Source: an uncultured Clostridia bacterium
GTDB lineage: Bacteria > Bacillota > Clostridia > TANB77 > CAG-508
DNA length: 64,000 nucleotides
Direction of reading: 5' to 3'
Assembly: GCA_934122155.1 (NCBI GenBank)
Contig: CAKOVX010000003.1
Span: 41,764-105,763, forward strand
Part shown: positions 16,429 through 26,750 of the stretch, one piece after another
Layout: the number at the start of each line of letters is the position of its first letter
Numbering within the stretch: the stretch's first letter is position 1
Translations under genes and position numbers: made by a program
The notes under the pieces: generated by a model
Seen by the model: only the letters and a program-made list of their open reading frames with translations
The model's database searches: none
Told to the model about the DNA's origin: nothing

Positions 16429-18598
16429 ATGGACGAAAGAGACTTGAGAAGAACTTTAGAAAGTTCAAATGATAAATTAAGTGTATTTGCAGATAGTTCT
16501 TTACTTACTAAATATAAAGGTCTAACTGTTTCATCATTATTTAGTTTAATTGATGATTTTTTAAATGATTCTCAAAAAGCTGCTTTATTTGAATTTGAGC
16601 ATTTTAAAAATATAAATCAACAATTGCGTATTTTAGTAGCAACATCAATTTCTGATAATAATATAAAACTTGAATTATTGCAAAAGCCTAATGGCATATT
16701 GTCTGATTTACAGAGTTATCAAATTTCTGATTTCTTAGAATCTTTAGATAGTAGTTATAGATTAAAGTTACTTCAAGATCCAGCATCACTAAAGAACTTA
16801 AAGCTTAACAAATATTCTATGCAAGCTGTTGTATGTTCACTGTCTGATAATGATGTAATTAATTTATTAGAAGATATTGACTATGTAAAAGAACAATTGA
16901 ATTTAGATGATTTTTTAATCTCCGGTATCATTTCTAATATTAGTAGTGAAAAAGATAAACTTGATTTATTGAGCAATATTTTTCTTGATAGTTATTGTAA
17001 AGCTTCGGCTCTTGCAACTGTTTCTGATTCTGCTAAAGCAACAATTTTATCGGATAATGAATATAATTTTAATTATTATGAATTATGCAAGATTCTAAGT
17101 TCTATGGATACAAAATTTTTAATTAACTATTTTAATGAACATACTGACTTTTTTGACAACAACAATATCACTTTGCGCTCAGTTGTGGAAGACCTTTCTT
17201 ATAAAAATCAATTATCTTTTGTTGCTCAAATTGATAAGGTCAATTTAGACGAGCGGCCAAAAAAGGCTGATTTTAGCTACTTTACCTCAGGAAGTTAAAG
17301 AACAAATAGATATCGCTACTTTACCACCTTCACATTCCTCAGCAGTTTCACTAAAATCTAATGGTATACATATTATTCCGGATTTAAGCAGCAATAATTT
17401 CGAAGTATATAGAGATCTCGACTCTTCTATATATGTAAATCCAATGGCTCTTTCAGCATTAGAGCAACAAAATCTTGATAAGCTTTGTAAAATTTGCCCA
17501 CAAATGAATATATCTGACGATTTAGGAATATCTGAGTCAAGTGTAGAAGAATATTTAAATGGTGAAAAGTGGATAAATCAAGTAGTTCAGGCTTTAAATC
17601 CAGAATGGAGTAACATAGAAAAAGTGGCATTTATTGATAATGCAATTGGCAAAAAAATAAGCTATTCTCCAGATTTTAAAACTGAAGTATTTGATTAATG
17701 TAACTCTCGTGCATTGTGGAAAATAATTAATTCTGGTTATGGGGTGTGTAACGGAATAGCTCAAGTTGAACATTATATGCTTAATAAAATTGGTATTGAG
17801 TCAGAAATGGTTTCTGGTAGACGCCATGCATTTTTAAAATTATCTAATATGGATTTTCCTACTCCAGATGGAAGCACTGTTAAAGGTAATACTATTTTAG
17901 ATCCAACATGGAACTTAGCCGCACATAGACTTGGTGCTAAGCCAAATAATTTTTGCTTAAGCTATGAAGAAATACGAAAACATGATATAAAAATTAATGG
18001 AGAAGACACTAAAGCACATAAGAATGACGAAAAACTTTCAGATGCCACATTTAATATTCCAGATTATACTTTAAGGAAAATTTACACTAGTATAGGTATT
18101 GCAGATAAAGAAGGTTGCTTTCCTATAAAGTCTTTAATAGAAAAGTCTAAATATATTGATAATCTTCATCTATCAAATGATGAAAATATAAATTCACAAT
18201 TAAAATTATTAGAAGCATATTGCCCCGAGTTTGCTACTTGTATAAACTCAACTTATGTTGTTTTGAAAGACATACTTTTAGCAAACCCTAATCTTTGTTA
18301 TAATAAATGTGTTGTTGATAGAGTTTATGATAAAAAAGATGACAATAGAAATCCAGTTTTATATGTTTACTTAAATCTTCCGCAAGATGGAAATAGATTT
18401 TATTTTGCAGACAAAAAGATCGGGCAGTTTATGTCACTTTCTCAAAAAAAGTTTGAAGAAAAGTTTGAGTGCTATGAAAATGACTTAGATTTAACAAATG
18501 GAGTAAGACCTTGGGAGGAGCATAGCAATAAGCAAGTAGTAGAAGATTTAACTAAAAGTTCTGGAAATATAGATACTGTTCAAGAGGAGGAAAGATAA
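16429..18598 (+). pseudogene. Large transglutaminase-like protein, split by CGG +1 site and an in-frame TAA
   Basis: Start ATG 16429 has a GGAGGA box. The first 275 codons encode a helical repeat-like domain. At 17254 an in-frame CGG follows GAG; skipping its C continues as GQKRLILATLPQEVKEQ and so on to 17698. There a TAA follows EVFD, and the same frame resumes with NSRALWKIINSGYGVCNG. The C-terminal part has a transglutaminase/papain-like triad: Cys in GVCNGIA, His in RRHAFLKL, Asp in LDPTWN. The CGG fits the recoding seen elsewhere, but the TAA does not and looks like a nonsense change (GAA to TAA). So it is either a decayed gene or one needing readthrough. Function unknown. Confidence 0.65.
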
Positions 18599-18599
18599 T

Positions 18600-18821
18600 A
18601 TGAATTTTTTTAAAAATATAATTTCATTTTTTAAAAAAATTTTTATAAAAAATGAAACTTCAAAAATGATTGAATCATCTTCTGTTAATAGTACTCTAGC
18701 AAAAAATAATAATTTTACTAACTCACTAAAAGTCTCTACTCCAAAGCATAAAAAGCCTAATGTTGAAACGCCAACCTGCATAGGAGACGGGTTAGGAATT
18801 CAACCCAAAATTAGCTTTTAA
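18600..18821 (+). CDS. Small protein with amphipathic N-terminus
   Basis: 73 residues, beginning MNFFKNIISFFKKIFIKNE, an amphipathic, cationic helix likely to lie on the membrane; the rest is polar and Ser/Thr/Pro-rich. A GAGGAGG box lies just upstream inside the end of the transglutaminase-like gene, 1 bp from its stop, so the two were an operon. I recognise no family. It may be a partner peptide of the upstream protein. Confidence 0.55.
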   Translation: MNFFKNIISFFKKIFIKNETSKMIESSSVNSTLAKNNNFTNSLKVSTPKHKKPNVETPTCIGDGLGIQPKISF

Positions 18822-18902
18822 TTTTTTCTTTTTTAATATAGCATTTTATATTTATATATGGTATAATGCAAATATTATCGCATTTGATAGGAGTTGAAAC
18901 AA

Positions 18903-19433
18903 TTGAAATTAACACAAGACGGAGAAATTTTAGCAGAAAATAAAGTTTTAATTTTATATATTTTAAATAAAGTAGAAAATCCAATTACAAATGATAGTTT
19001 ATTAAGATTAGTATTAGCTGTTATGGATATGAATTATTTTTATTTTCAACAATTTTTACTTGATTTAATTGAAAAAAATTATATTATTTGTTTTAATAAA
19101 GACGGTAAAAATGTATATCAAATTACTGATGTTGGTAGAACTACACTAGAGCTTACAAATGATATGATTCCAGGAATAATCAAATTAAAGGTTGATACTT
19201 CATTCTCTGGAAAGTTAAAAGAAACTGCTCAATCTGAATCTATAACTGCTGAATATACTCCTAAAAACGAAAACGAGTATACTGTAACTTGTAAAATAAA
19301 TGAAAATAATAGTTGTATTTTTGAAATTAGTGTTTTTGCAGGTTCTCGTGAAGAAGCAAAACGTATTGTAGATAATTGGAAAGAAAATGCTTATAGAATT
19401 TATCCTGAAATTTTAAATTCATTAAATAAATAG
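18903..19433 (+). CDS. DUF4364 family protein
   Basis: Winged-helix-like protein conserved in Clostridia, function unknown. The family core ILAENKVLILYILNKVENPI is at the N-terminus, followed by a YFYFQQFLLDLIEKNYI segment. I choose the TTG at 18903 because the AGGAG box at 18889-18893 lies 9 nt before it; the TTG at 18894 is directly adjacent to that box. Length 176. A TATAAT -10 box is at 18862-18867. It converges with proS. Confidence 0.8.
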   Translation: MKLTQDGEILAENKVLILYILNKVENPITNDSLLRLVLAVMDMNYFYFQQFLLDLIEKNYIICFNKDGKNVYQITDVGRTTLELTNDMIPGIIKLKVDTSFSGKLKETAQSESITAEYTPKNENEYTVTCKINENNSCIFEISVFAGSREEAKRIVDNWKENAYRIYPEILNSLNK

Positions 19434-19471
19434 AACAATAAAAAAGTGGCAAGCCACTTTTTTATTGTTCT
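19432..19471. terminator. Bidirectional terminator between DUF4364 gene and proS
   Basis: A perfect 19-bp inverted repeat (19432-19450 with 19453-19471, core aaaaaagtggc) with a 2-nt centre. It overlaps both stop codons, so both converging genes end within it. Confidence 0.9.
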
Positions 19472-21141
19472 ATTTTATCTATAATTTCTTCAATTGCTAT
19501 ATCTGTGCTTTGATTTTCTGTTCTTTGCTTTAGCTCAACTTTTCCCTCTTTTATTTTTTTGCCAACTGTAATTCTAAATGGAATTCCTATTAAATCCATA
19601 TCATTAAATTTAACACCTGGTCTTTCATTTCTATCATCTAATATTGTATCCACTCCCATAGAGTTTAAAGTATTATACAAATCATTTGCAACTTTTGATT
19701 GTTCCTCATCTTTAGGGTCTATTAAAACTATTGCTACTTTATATGGTGCAATACTAACTGGCCAAATTATTCCTTTATCATCATGGTTCTGTTCAACCAC
19801 TGCTGCAATCATTCTTTCTACTCCAATTCCATAGCATCCCATAACAACTGGTTTTAAATCATTATTTTCATCTAAATAATTTAGACCTAAACTTTCAGAA
19901 TATTTTGTACCAAGTTTAAATGTATTTCCTACTTCTATACCTTTTTTAAATATTAAATGTCCTTCATTGCAATTTGGGCATTTATCTCCTTGTTGTACAT
20001 TTATTATATCTCCTGAAACAGCATAATCAAAATCCCTAACATTAGCATTTATGTAGTGGTAGCCTTCTTTGTTAGCTCCACAGCAAAAATTCTTCATTTT
20101 TAATACTTCATTGTCTATTACTATTTTTGCGTTCAACCCTACTGGACCTGTGCAGCCAGGTACTGCATTTGATGTTGCAATTAATTCATCATCTGCAAAG
20201 CTAATTTCTGTTCCATGCAATAATTTTAGAGCTTTTACTTCATTTAGCTCTTTGTCTCCTCTTATGAAAAATATTACTAATTCATTGTCTACATTCATAA
20301 GTAATGCTTTTACTGTTTTCTTTATATCCAAATTTAAAAATTCGCATACTTCTTCAATTGTATGACATTCTCCTGTTGCTACTAGTTCTATTGGTTTTTC
20401 TTCTTCATTTTCCACTTCATTACATATATATGGCGTTACTTCAATATTTGAAGCATAGTCACAATGGTCACATAATACAAGAATATCTTCTCCAACATCT
20501 GTAACAGCTTGGAATTCTTCTGAAAGTAGTCCCCCCATAACTCCTGTATCTGCTCTAACAACTACATAGTTTAATCCTACTCTTTGGCAAATTTTATGAT
20601 ATGCTTGAAATTGCTTTTGATAAGATTTATCCAAGTTTTCTAAGTTTGTATCAAAACTATATGCATCTTTCATTGTGAACTCTCTTGTTCTAATTAACCC
20701 TAATCTTGGTCTTACTTCATCTCTATATTTATTTCCAATTTGGTATAAAGTATATGGAAAATCTTTATATGAATGTGATTTCATCGATGCAGCCAATGCA
20801 AAAAACTCTTCATGTGTTGGTCCTAACACATATGGTCTATCATATCTATCTTTTAACTTAAATATTGATGGTCCAAAAGCTGCATACCTTCCTGACTTTT
20901 CAAATAAATCTATTGGAAGTAACATTGGCATTGTAACCTCTTTAGCTCCCGCTTCATTCATACATTCTCTAATAATTTTTTCTACATTTTGAGCTACTTT
21001 TTTTCCTAATGGCATTTTCATATAAATACCATTTCCTACCTTTTTAAACATTCCACTTTTAACAAGTAAATTTCCACTAACTGACTCTTCATCTTTAAGG
21101 TCTTCTCTTAAAGTATAAAAAAAGTTTTCACTTAATTTCAT
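19462..21141 (-). CDS. proS: Prolyl-tRNA synthetase, bacterial type
   Basis: Class II synthetase charging tRNA-Pro. Motif 2 region is YRDEVRPRLGLIRTREFTMKD (residues around 140). The editing (INS) domain lies between, with the GTEISFADDEL stretch near 315. Motif 3 is GCYGIGVERMIAA, and a C-terminal anticodon-binding domain follows. At 559 residues it is normal for the long bacterial form. An ATG start is preceded by an AAAGG box. It lies 29 bp downstream of scpB, probably the same operon. Confidence 0.96.
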   Translation of the reverse strand: MKLSENFFYTLREDLKDEESVSGNLLVKSGMFKKVGNGIYMKMPLGKKVAQNVEKIIRECMNEAGAKEVTMPMLLPIDLFEKSGRYAAFGPSIFKLKDRYDRPYVLGPTHEEFFALAASMKSHSYKDFPYTLYQIGNKYRDEVRPRLGLIRTREFTMKDAYSFDTNLENLDKSYQKQFQAYHKICQRVGLNYVVVRADTGVMGGLLSEEFQAVTDVGEDILVLCDHCDYASNIEVTPYICNEVENEEEKPIELVATGECHTIEEVCEFLNLDIKKTVKALLMNVDNELVIFFIRGDKELNEVKALKLLHGTEISFADDELIATSNAVPGCTGPVGLNAKIVIDNEVLKMKNFCCGANKEGYHYINANVRDFDYAVSGDIINVQQGDKCPNCNEGHLIFKKGIEVGNTFKLGTKYSESLGLNYLDENNDLKPVVMGCYGIGVERMIAAVVEQNHDDKGIIWPVSIAPYKVAIVLIDPKDEEQSKVANDLYNTLNSMGVDTILDDRNERPGVKFNDMDLIGIPFRITVGKKIKEGKVELKQRTENQSTDIAIEEIIDKIEQ

Positions 21142-21170
21142 TTTTATTCAATCCTTTCTGTTTTTTCTTT

Positions 21171-21797
21171 TTACTCTTCTTTACTTGTCTCCCTTTCGGG
21201 CATTGGAGCCTCATTTTGTTCTTCATTTATTTCTTCTTTTTCTTCAATAATATCATCAATTACTATTTGTTGATTTTCATCTAATTTATATCTAGGTAAA
21301 TCTGGTAATTCGTTTAAGTTACTAAAACCAAATATCCTTAAAAACTCTGATGTAACTCCATAAGTACCTGGTTTTCCTGGTGCATCTAGTTTGCCTGTTT
21401 CTTCTATTAAATTATAGTCTAGTAATTTATATATTGTTCCATCTGAGTTTACTCCACGAATTGCCTCAATTTCTGCTCTTGTAATTTTAGGGTTATATGC
21501 AATAATTGCAAGAGTTTCTAATGCTGCTTGTGATAAATTTGGTTTATTTCTCTTGTCAAAAATAGTATATAAATATTCATAATATTCTTGTTTAGTGCAT
21601 AATTGATAAGCCTCTCCAACATTTACAATCTGTAAGCCTCTATTTTCACTTTTGTATTCTTCTTTCATATTTTCTACAATTGTAACTATTTCTTCTGACC
21701 CTACCTCTAATGCTGACATAAGCTCAGTTATTTTTACTTCTCTTCCAGCTGCAAAAAGTATTGCTTCAATTACTCCCTTTAACTTGTTTATTTCCAT
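21171..21797 (-). CDS. scpB: Segregation and condensation protein B
   Basis: Winged-helix subunit of the SMC-ScpAB condensin. 208 residues with two winged-helix domains; the family core TLAIIAYNPKITRAEIEAIRGV is near residue 95, followed by DGTIYKLLDYNLIEETG. The C-terminal 40 residues are acidic and low-complexity. scpA is not next to it. It is followed by proS. Confidence 0.92.
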   Translation of the reverse strand: MEINKLKGVIEAILFAAGREVKITELMSALEVGSEEIVTIVENMKEEYKSENRGLQIVNVGEAYQLCTKQEYYEYLYTIFDKRNKPNLSQAALETLAIIAYNPKITRAEIEAIRGVNSDGTIYKLLDYNLIEETGKLDAPGKPGTYGVTSEFLRIFGFSNLNELPDLPRYKLDENQQIVIDDIIEEKEEINEEQNEAPMPERETSKEE

Positions 21798-21867
21798 TTA
21801 TTTTCACTTTTCCTTTTAAATTTTACTTATATATTATCACACGAATCGTGCTTTATGTCAAGGAATG

Positions 21868-21896
21868 TTGACATTGTTTTTTCATTGTGGTAATAT
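21868..21896 (+). promoter_or_regulatory. Promoter of the 62-residue protein gene
   Basis: Perfect -35 TTGACA (21868-21873), 17-nt spacer, -10 TAATAT (21891-21896). The transcript would begin only a few bases before the ribosome binding site. Confidence 0.75.
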
Positions 21897-21917
21897 ACCA
21901 ATAGTGAGGTGATTTTT

Positions 21918-22106
21918 ATGGAAGAAAATAACCAAATAGACGAAATAAAAGAACCTAAAAAAATAGAAGTTGTCACAGGTAATGGTGATTTGAATATTTC
22001 TCCTGTTTATGAACATATAGAGGCAGAAAAACCTAAGCCTAAAGACACTAGAGAAGTAATTATTCCTGAAGTTAAAGATAACATCACAAAACAAGAAGAC
22101 GAATAA
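21918..22106 (+). CDS. Small acidic hypothetical protein
   Basis: 62 residues, rich in E, K, D and P, no hydrophobic core or cysteines, probably disordered. The ATG at 21918 has an AGGTG box 7 nt upstream; an in-frame GTG at 21909 overlaps that box and is rejected. It is monocistronic, bracketed by a strong promoter and a strong terminator, which argues that it is a real, well-expressed gene. No family recognised. Confidence 0.7.
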   Translation: MEENNQIDEIKEPKKIEVVTGNGDLNISPVYEHIEAEKPKPKDTREVIIPEVKDNITKQEDE

Positions 22107-22138
22107 AAATGGTTTCCAAATAACTGGAAACCATTTTT
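22105..22138. terminator. Bidirectional terminator
   Basis: Fourteen-pair stem (22105-22118 with 22125-22138, core atggtttcca) flanked by A and T runs, serving the small acidic gene and the converging SSB-like gene. Confidence 0.9.
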
Positions 22139-22150
22139 TTACTTTAAAAT

Positions 22151-22846
22151 CTATATAGCTTCTTGATTTTCTTCTTTGTTTTCTTGACTATCATCTTCTT
22201 GGTTTGCTACTTCTAAGCTAGATACAGATACTTCATATGCCACTTTTTTCTCTACTGTTCCATCTTCATGTTTTTTCTCATATTCTCTTGATTGAACTCT
22301 ACCTATTACTTTTACTTCTGTACCTACTGCAACATTTTCGCAAAATCTAGCATTTCTTCCCCATGCAATACATGGAATATAGTCTGATTTATTATATGCT
22401 CTATTAACTGCTAATAATATATCTGAAATTTCTCTACCAAATGGTGTTTTTCTATAAATTGGTTTTTTGCAAATATATCCATCAAGAATAACCTCATTTG
22501 AAACAAAGTCTCTTCTATTTTCTTCTTCCTCTTCTTGATTTTCCTCTAAGAATTGAATATCTTTTACAAATACAGTTAATATTAATTTGTTCTTTTCGTT
22601 ATCATAACTGTTATATGATCTAAATTGACCATCAATTTGAAGTTTTGCTCCAATAAAAACATCTTGTATTGTTAGTAATCTTTCTGATATTGTTACTGGA
22701 ATAACATCTGCATTTCCGCTTAAACGAGGTACGCTTAAGTCAAATATGTAAAATTTTTCTCCATAAATTTCATGACTGAATCTTTTTTCACTTGTTACCT
22801 TTCCAACCAAAGTTAAATGGTTATTATCATCATAATTTGTATTCAA
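22151..22846 (-). CDS. SSB-like protein with two OB folds
   Basis: 231 residues. Two tandem OB-fold units: residues about 8-100 (LTLVGKVTSEKRFS start) and 113-212. The second carries the SSB/PriB-like core GREISDILLAVNRAYNKSDYIPCIAWGRNA and VKVIGRVQSREY. The acidic tail lacks the DDIPF ending of the replication SSB, so it may be an accessory ssDNA-binding protein. Similar proteins are annotated as SSB in Clostridia. It is distinct from the phage SSB at 61801-62193. Confidence 0.85.
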   Translation of the reverse strand: MNTNYDDNNHLTLVGKVTSEKRFSHEIYGEKFYIFDLSVPRLSGNADVIPVTISERLLTIQDVFIGAKLQIDGQFRSYNSYDNEKNKLILTVFVKDIQFLEENQEEEEENRRDFVSNEVILDGYICKKPIYRKTPFGREISDILLAVNRAYNKSDYIPCIAWGRNARFCENVAVGTEVKVIGRVQSREYEKKHEDGTVEKKVAYEVSVSSLEVANQEDDSQENKEENQEAI

Positions 22847-23021
22847 TTTAATTTCCTCCCTACATTTGTTTCTTAATTGAGTTTATTCATAATATGTAAA
22901 ATTTAGACTAATTGCTAGTCACATTTTCTATTATACCACGCTTTTTTGGTTTTGTCTACATAAAATGTTAATTTTTTCATTTATTAACAATTTACTTAAA
23001 TATACCACCTTTTTCTTTTTA

Positions 23022-23795
23022 TTATACATTGTTTTTCAAGTGTTGTTTTCCATTATTGTCTATAATATAGTTTTCCTTATATATAAGCTCAGACACAGTA
23101 GTTATTTCATACCCTTTTGTCTTTATATTTTTTATAATCATGTCTAAACTATCAGCTGTATGTTTTGTTCCATTATGCATTAAAATAATACTGCCACTAC
23201 TAAGTTTGCTTTCTAATCTTTTCCACATTTCATCTCCGGTAATTCCTGTATAGTCCACAGTATCTAAATTCCACTGTATTGGTATATGATTTGCCGATTT
23301 TGCTGCTCGAATAACAATATTATTATATTCTCCATATGGTGCTCTATACAAAGTTGTTTTACTTCCAGTAATTTTTTCTATTTTATTTGATGCATCTTGA
23401 ATTTGTTTTATATTTTCATCAGTGCTTAAATTATTTACATGCGGATGTGTATTTGAGTGGTTTCCTATTTCATGGCCAGCATCTGCAATTTTTTTCACTG
23501 CCTCTGGAAATTTATCTACCCAATCCCCTACCATAAAAAAAGTTATTTTTATATTATTATCTTTTAAGGTTTGTAAAATATTATCTATATCATCTGCATT
23601 CCATGCGCAATTCATTGTTAGTGCAATTTTATTGTTGTTTGTATTAACACTATATACAGGTAACTCTCTTACTGTTGATGATGTAATTGTACTCTGCTCA
23701 GATGTTACAGCAAACGCAATTACAAATAAAAATATCACTGTACTAAATGACACTAAATATGAGCAGATTTTTCGCTTATTAAAAACAATGAACAT
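23022..23795 (-). CDS. Polysaccharide deacetylase (NodB domain, PdaB-like)
   Basis: Membrane-anchored or secreted enzyme (hydrophobic helix residues 13-30) with a NodB homology domain that removes acetyl groups from amino sugars of peptidoglycan or related polymers. Motif 1 is IALTMNCAWNADD, where the usual TFDDG is degenerate, as in PdaB-type sporulation proteins. Motif 2 is NHSNTHPH with the metal histidines. RAPYGEYN is motif 3 and LMHNG is near the end. 257 residues. Substrate unproven. Confidence 0.85.
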   Translation of the reverse strand: MFIVFNKRKICSYLVSFSTVIFLFVIAFAVTSEQSTITSSTVRELPVYSVNTNNNKIALTMNCAWNADDIDNILQTLKDNNIKITFFMVGDWVDKFPEAVKKIADAGHEIGNHSNTHPHVNNLSTDENIKQIQDASNKIEKITGSKTTLYRAPYGEYNNIVIRAAKSANHIPIQWNLDTVDYTGITGDEMWKRLESKLSSGSIILMHNGTKHTADSLDMIIKNIKTKGYEITTVSELIYKENYIIDNNGKQHLKNNV

Positions 23796-23866
23796 ATTGC
23801 TACCTCCAATTACTTGTTAGTAACAATATATTCATTGCTTGTTTTTTTATTCTTTAATTTTTATTA

Positions 23867-25555
23867 TTAATTTTTTCTTTCTCTATATACCATTTCATCT
23901 GATATAGGAGAAATTTTTATGTTTTTTACTTTTTCTAAGTTACTCTTATACTCTTCTATACTCGCAGATATATCTTTTACTAACTTCTCAGCTTCGCTGT
24001 TATTTAAAAACACTGACATTGGGTATGCTTTTAATACCCCAAGTTTTATATTTGTATTTGGAATTTTGTAGCTTCTTGAAGATGTAAATGTAAAAGAAAT
24101 TTTTCCATTTTTTCCATTTTCTAATATATATTTAGCATAATTTATGTTATATTCTTTTATTTGCTGTATGTCTGTTTCATCTAATTTTATTATTTCTTGT
24201 AATGTTAAGTTCTTATACTTTTCTGGTTTTAATATAAATAATGTTGTTAACCATTCTGCATCTGAGTTTATCATACATATATTGTAATTTTTTGAAAGTA
24301 ATTCTCTAAAACTTTCTGTTGCAGCAAACATATTGGCTATAATTTCTTGAAAACCTTTTATTCCAAGAGATTTTAGCGTTGTTAGCGCTGCTATTGCTCC
24401 GCCTGCTGAGCGTGTTAATTCTAATGTTGTTTCAAATGGATTATAATTTCCATAATGTAATTCGTCCAGTTCTAGCTCTTTATCTGGGTTAAGCACATAA
24501 AAATCGCTTTTATCTTTTACAATGAACAAACTAGATACATATGGGCAAAATCCAGTTTTATGAAAATCTATTCCTAAAGAATCTGCATATTCAAATTCTT
24601 TTACTTTTTTATTTAAGTTTTGAATTTTAGTTAAATACTTTTTATCTATATTAATTTGATTCATCTCATAGTCATAATTATTAAAAAATAAATATATCCA
24701 GCCCAATACTGAGTCAACGTGAATGTGTGGAACATAGCTTAACTTATATTTATTTACAATTTTAGCATTAAGTTCAGATATCTGCTTTATTGGGTCAATT
24801 GTAAGCTCATTTGTGCTTCCGCCATTTAAGTTAAATCCTAAAAAAATCTTTCCATTTTCAATGTTGCTACAAATCGTTTTTTCTGTTTCTTGTAAATTTA
24901 TAGTTCCGTCATTATTGCATTTAACCTCTATGCAATTGTCTTTTCCAATTCCTAACCAATTGCAAACTTCATAATGACAAGGATGTGCATTCTGGCTTGT
25001 CACCATAAAATACTTATTTTTTTCACAACCAGAGTTTTTGGTTTCAGGGCAAGCCTTAGTAAGTGCAATTTTAGTTGCATATAAATTGGTACCCTTTCCT
25101 CCAAATGTGAATATTCCCATGCTTTTTTGCCAGTTCCACATTACTAAATCTGAAATATATTTAGTAACTTCAAGTTCTGATATTGCTAACAAACCAGCAT
25201 ATGTATCTTGTGCCAAATTAGGATTATACAACTCTGTAAAACTTACACTAGCCATTGATACTAAATTTACAGGAGGTATAACATTTATCATTGTTCCAGG
25301 GTTATTCCAATTAGGTAAATTTTGATATAATGGTGATATGTATTCAAATGTGCTCTCTGCTGTTAGTGGCTCATAATTTAATTCACAGTTTTTTAAATAT
25401 TCTTTATAGTTTAATTCATGACTTCCTTTAAAAAAGGGCTTTCCAAAATTATAATATTTATTAACTTTTTGGTCTAATGCTGATATGTATTTATTTAATA
25501 TCCCTACATTTGTATATTTATAACTACCAAAATACTCTTTTAAATTAATGTTCAT
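23867..25555 (-). CDS. Pyridoxal-phosphate-dependent decarboxylase (group II)
   Basis: 562 residues, aspartate aminotransferase fold. PLP features: HVDSVLGWIY near residue 278 and the Schiff-base lysine in GIDFHKTGFCPY near residue 334, with the family's downstream TRSAGG segment. Related enzymes decarboxylate glutamate, tyrosine, tryptophan or other amino acids to amines; the substrate cannot be read from the sequence. Its start is 4 bp after the stop of the phosphatase-superfamily gene, so they are one operon. The unusual neighbours suggest a dedicated pathway rather than acid resistance. Confidence 0.85.
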   Translation of the reverse strand: MNINLKEYFGSYKYTNVGILNKYISALDQKVNKYYNFGKPFFKGSHELNYKEYLKNCELNYEPLTAESTFEYISPLYQNLPNWNNPGTMINVIPPVNLVSMASVSFTELYNPNLAQDTYAGLLAISELEVTKYISDLVMWNWQKSMGIFTFGGKGTNLYATKIALTKACPETKNSGCEKNKYFMVTSQNAHPCHYEVCNWLGIGKDNCIEVKCNNDGTINLQETEKTICSNIENGKIFLGFNLNGGSTNELTIDPIKQISELNAKIVNKYKLSYVPHIHVDSVLGWIYLFFNNYDYEMNQINIDKKYLTKIQNLNKKVKEFEYADSLGIDFHKTGFCPYVSSLFIVKDKSDFYVLNPDKELELDELHYGNYNPFETTLELTRSAGGAIAALTTLKSLGIKGFQEIIANMFAATESFRELLSKNYNICMINSDAEWLTTLFILKPEKYKNLTLQEIIKLDETDIQQIKEYNINYAKYILENGKNGKISFTFTSSRSYKIPNTNIKLGVLKAYPMSVFLNNSEAEKLVKDISASIEEYKSNLEKVKNIKISPISDEMVYRERKN

Positions 25556-25559
25556 AGTA

Positions 25560-26684
25560 TTACTTTCTTTCTATTGTTATTACCGGAACCATCATTTCAT
25601 TTTTTGTGATTCCAGCATGATCTGCTATTAGCTTTTCAAACTTATTATTTAGCTCATATCTAATTGCTTTATTTGATTTGCTAATTGCTACAAAGTCTCC
25701 CAAAAATTCATCTATTTTATAATGTTTATTTCCTTTGCCAAGTAAGCCCAAATCTAAAAATTCACTTTTAGTATATAATAGAAATTCCTCTTTAAATATT
25801 CTCTTAAACTCTTGTTTGAATTTTTGTTCTTTACCTTCTTTTATAAAAAAAGTTACAAACCTTGTTTCTATTGATGGTGGCATTTTTAGGCACTCTGTTA
25901 ACACTTTATATTTATTAATATATACTTCTTCTATGTCGACAGCTCCATGGTCGGCTGATATAATAATTAGCGTATCATTTAGCTTATTTGCTAATTCCTT
26001 TATATTTTTATCTATATTTTCTATTACATGTTTTGTTTCTTTTGAATGTACACCAGTATGGTGAATTGTGTGATCTGGTTCATTCCAATAGGCAGATACC
26101 AAATTACATTTATTTTTATTATTACATGCATTATATATGTTGTTGCAAAGCTCTTCTATGTTCTTTGCGCCGTCTGGTACAAAGTCAGGAAACACTTTAT
26201 GATATGTTACATTTTTGTTTTGTGAAATAATTTTTGAATATATTGTTTCATATTTTAATATACTTTCTTCTATATTAGGTATATTTAATTTTTTTCCAGT
26301 GTAAAATTCTTTTGATGTAAATACCTCTATAATATCATTGTACTCTTTAAAATATGGCATCCAGCCAATCCAGCCATTTTCAAAAGGCGAGGTGCCAGAG
26401 TGAAAAGCTGTTGTGGCAGCAGTAGTAGTGCTTGGAAATACTGTTGTAATATTTGCTATTAAATTTTGTCTTAAAAAGCTTGATTCTTCTAAATTTTCTG
26501 TTAAGATTTCTGTTCCTAAACAGTCTAATATTAAAAATACTATATTTTTGTATTCTCTTTTTAGGTAATTATCTAATTCTTTCAATGTAGGATAATTTGA
26601 ATTGATATTAAAAAAATTTAATATTGATGAACTCACAGACAAAATACTTCTATTATAGTCTGGGTATTGTATATTATAATTCAT
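25560..26684 (-). CDS. Alkaline phosphatase superfamily phosphodiesterase/pyrophosphatase
   Basis: 374 residues, no signal peptide, so cytoplasmic. Metal- and substrate-binding features of the nucleotide pyrophosphatase/phosphodiesterase branch are visible: LDCLG near residue 56, the Thr nucleophile region FPSTTTAATTAFHSG near 86, DHTIHHTG near 205, SADHGAVD near 248, and DHAGIT near the end. It may hydrolyse a phosphodiester, pyrophosphate or phosphonate. It lies between a nucleotidyltransferase and a PLP decarboxylase in one transcription unit. Confidence 0.85.
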   Translation of the reverse strand: MNYNIQYPDYNRSILSVSSSILNFFNINSNYPTLKELDNYLKREYKNIVFLILDCLGTEILTENLEESSFLRQNLIANITTVFPSTTTAATTAFHSGTSPFENGWIGWMPYFKEYNDIIEVFTSKEFYTGKKLNIPNIEESILKYETIYSKIISQNKNVTYHKVFPDFVPDGAKNIEELCNNIYNACNNKNKCNLVSAYWNEPDHTIHHTGVHSKETKHVIENIDKNIKELANKLNDTLIIISADHGAVDIEEVYINKYKVLTECLKMPPSIETRFVTFFIKEGKEQKFKQEFKRIFKEEFLLYTKSEFLDLGLLGKGNKHYKIDEFLGDFVAISKSNKAIRYELNNKFEKLIADHAGITKNEMMVPVITIERK

Positions 26685-26750
26685 GCTTTAATTGCTCCTT
26701 AGTTTTTAATTTAATATCAAAGTGCAGAAAAATCTACACTTTGATATGGC

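Noticed and set aside
17251..17262. Explaining the frame breaks by dropping another nearby base (for example an A or T in a short run)
   Set aside because: Single cases allow other deletions, but only removal of the C of CGG fits all ten with correct motif spacing.
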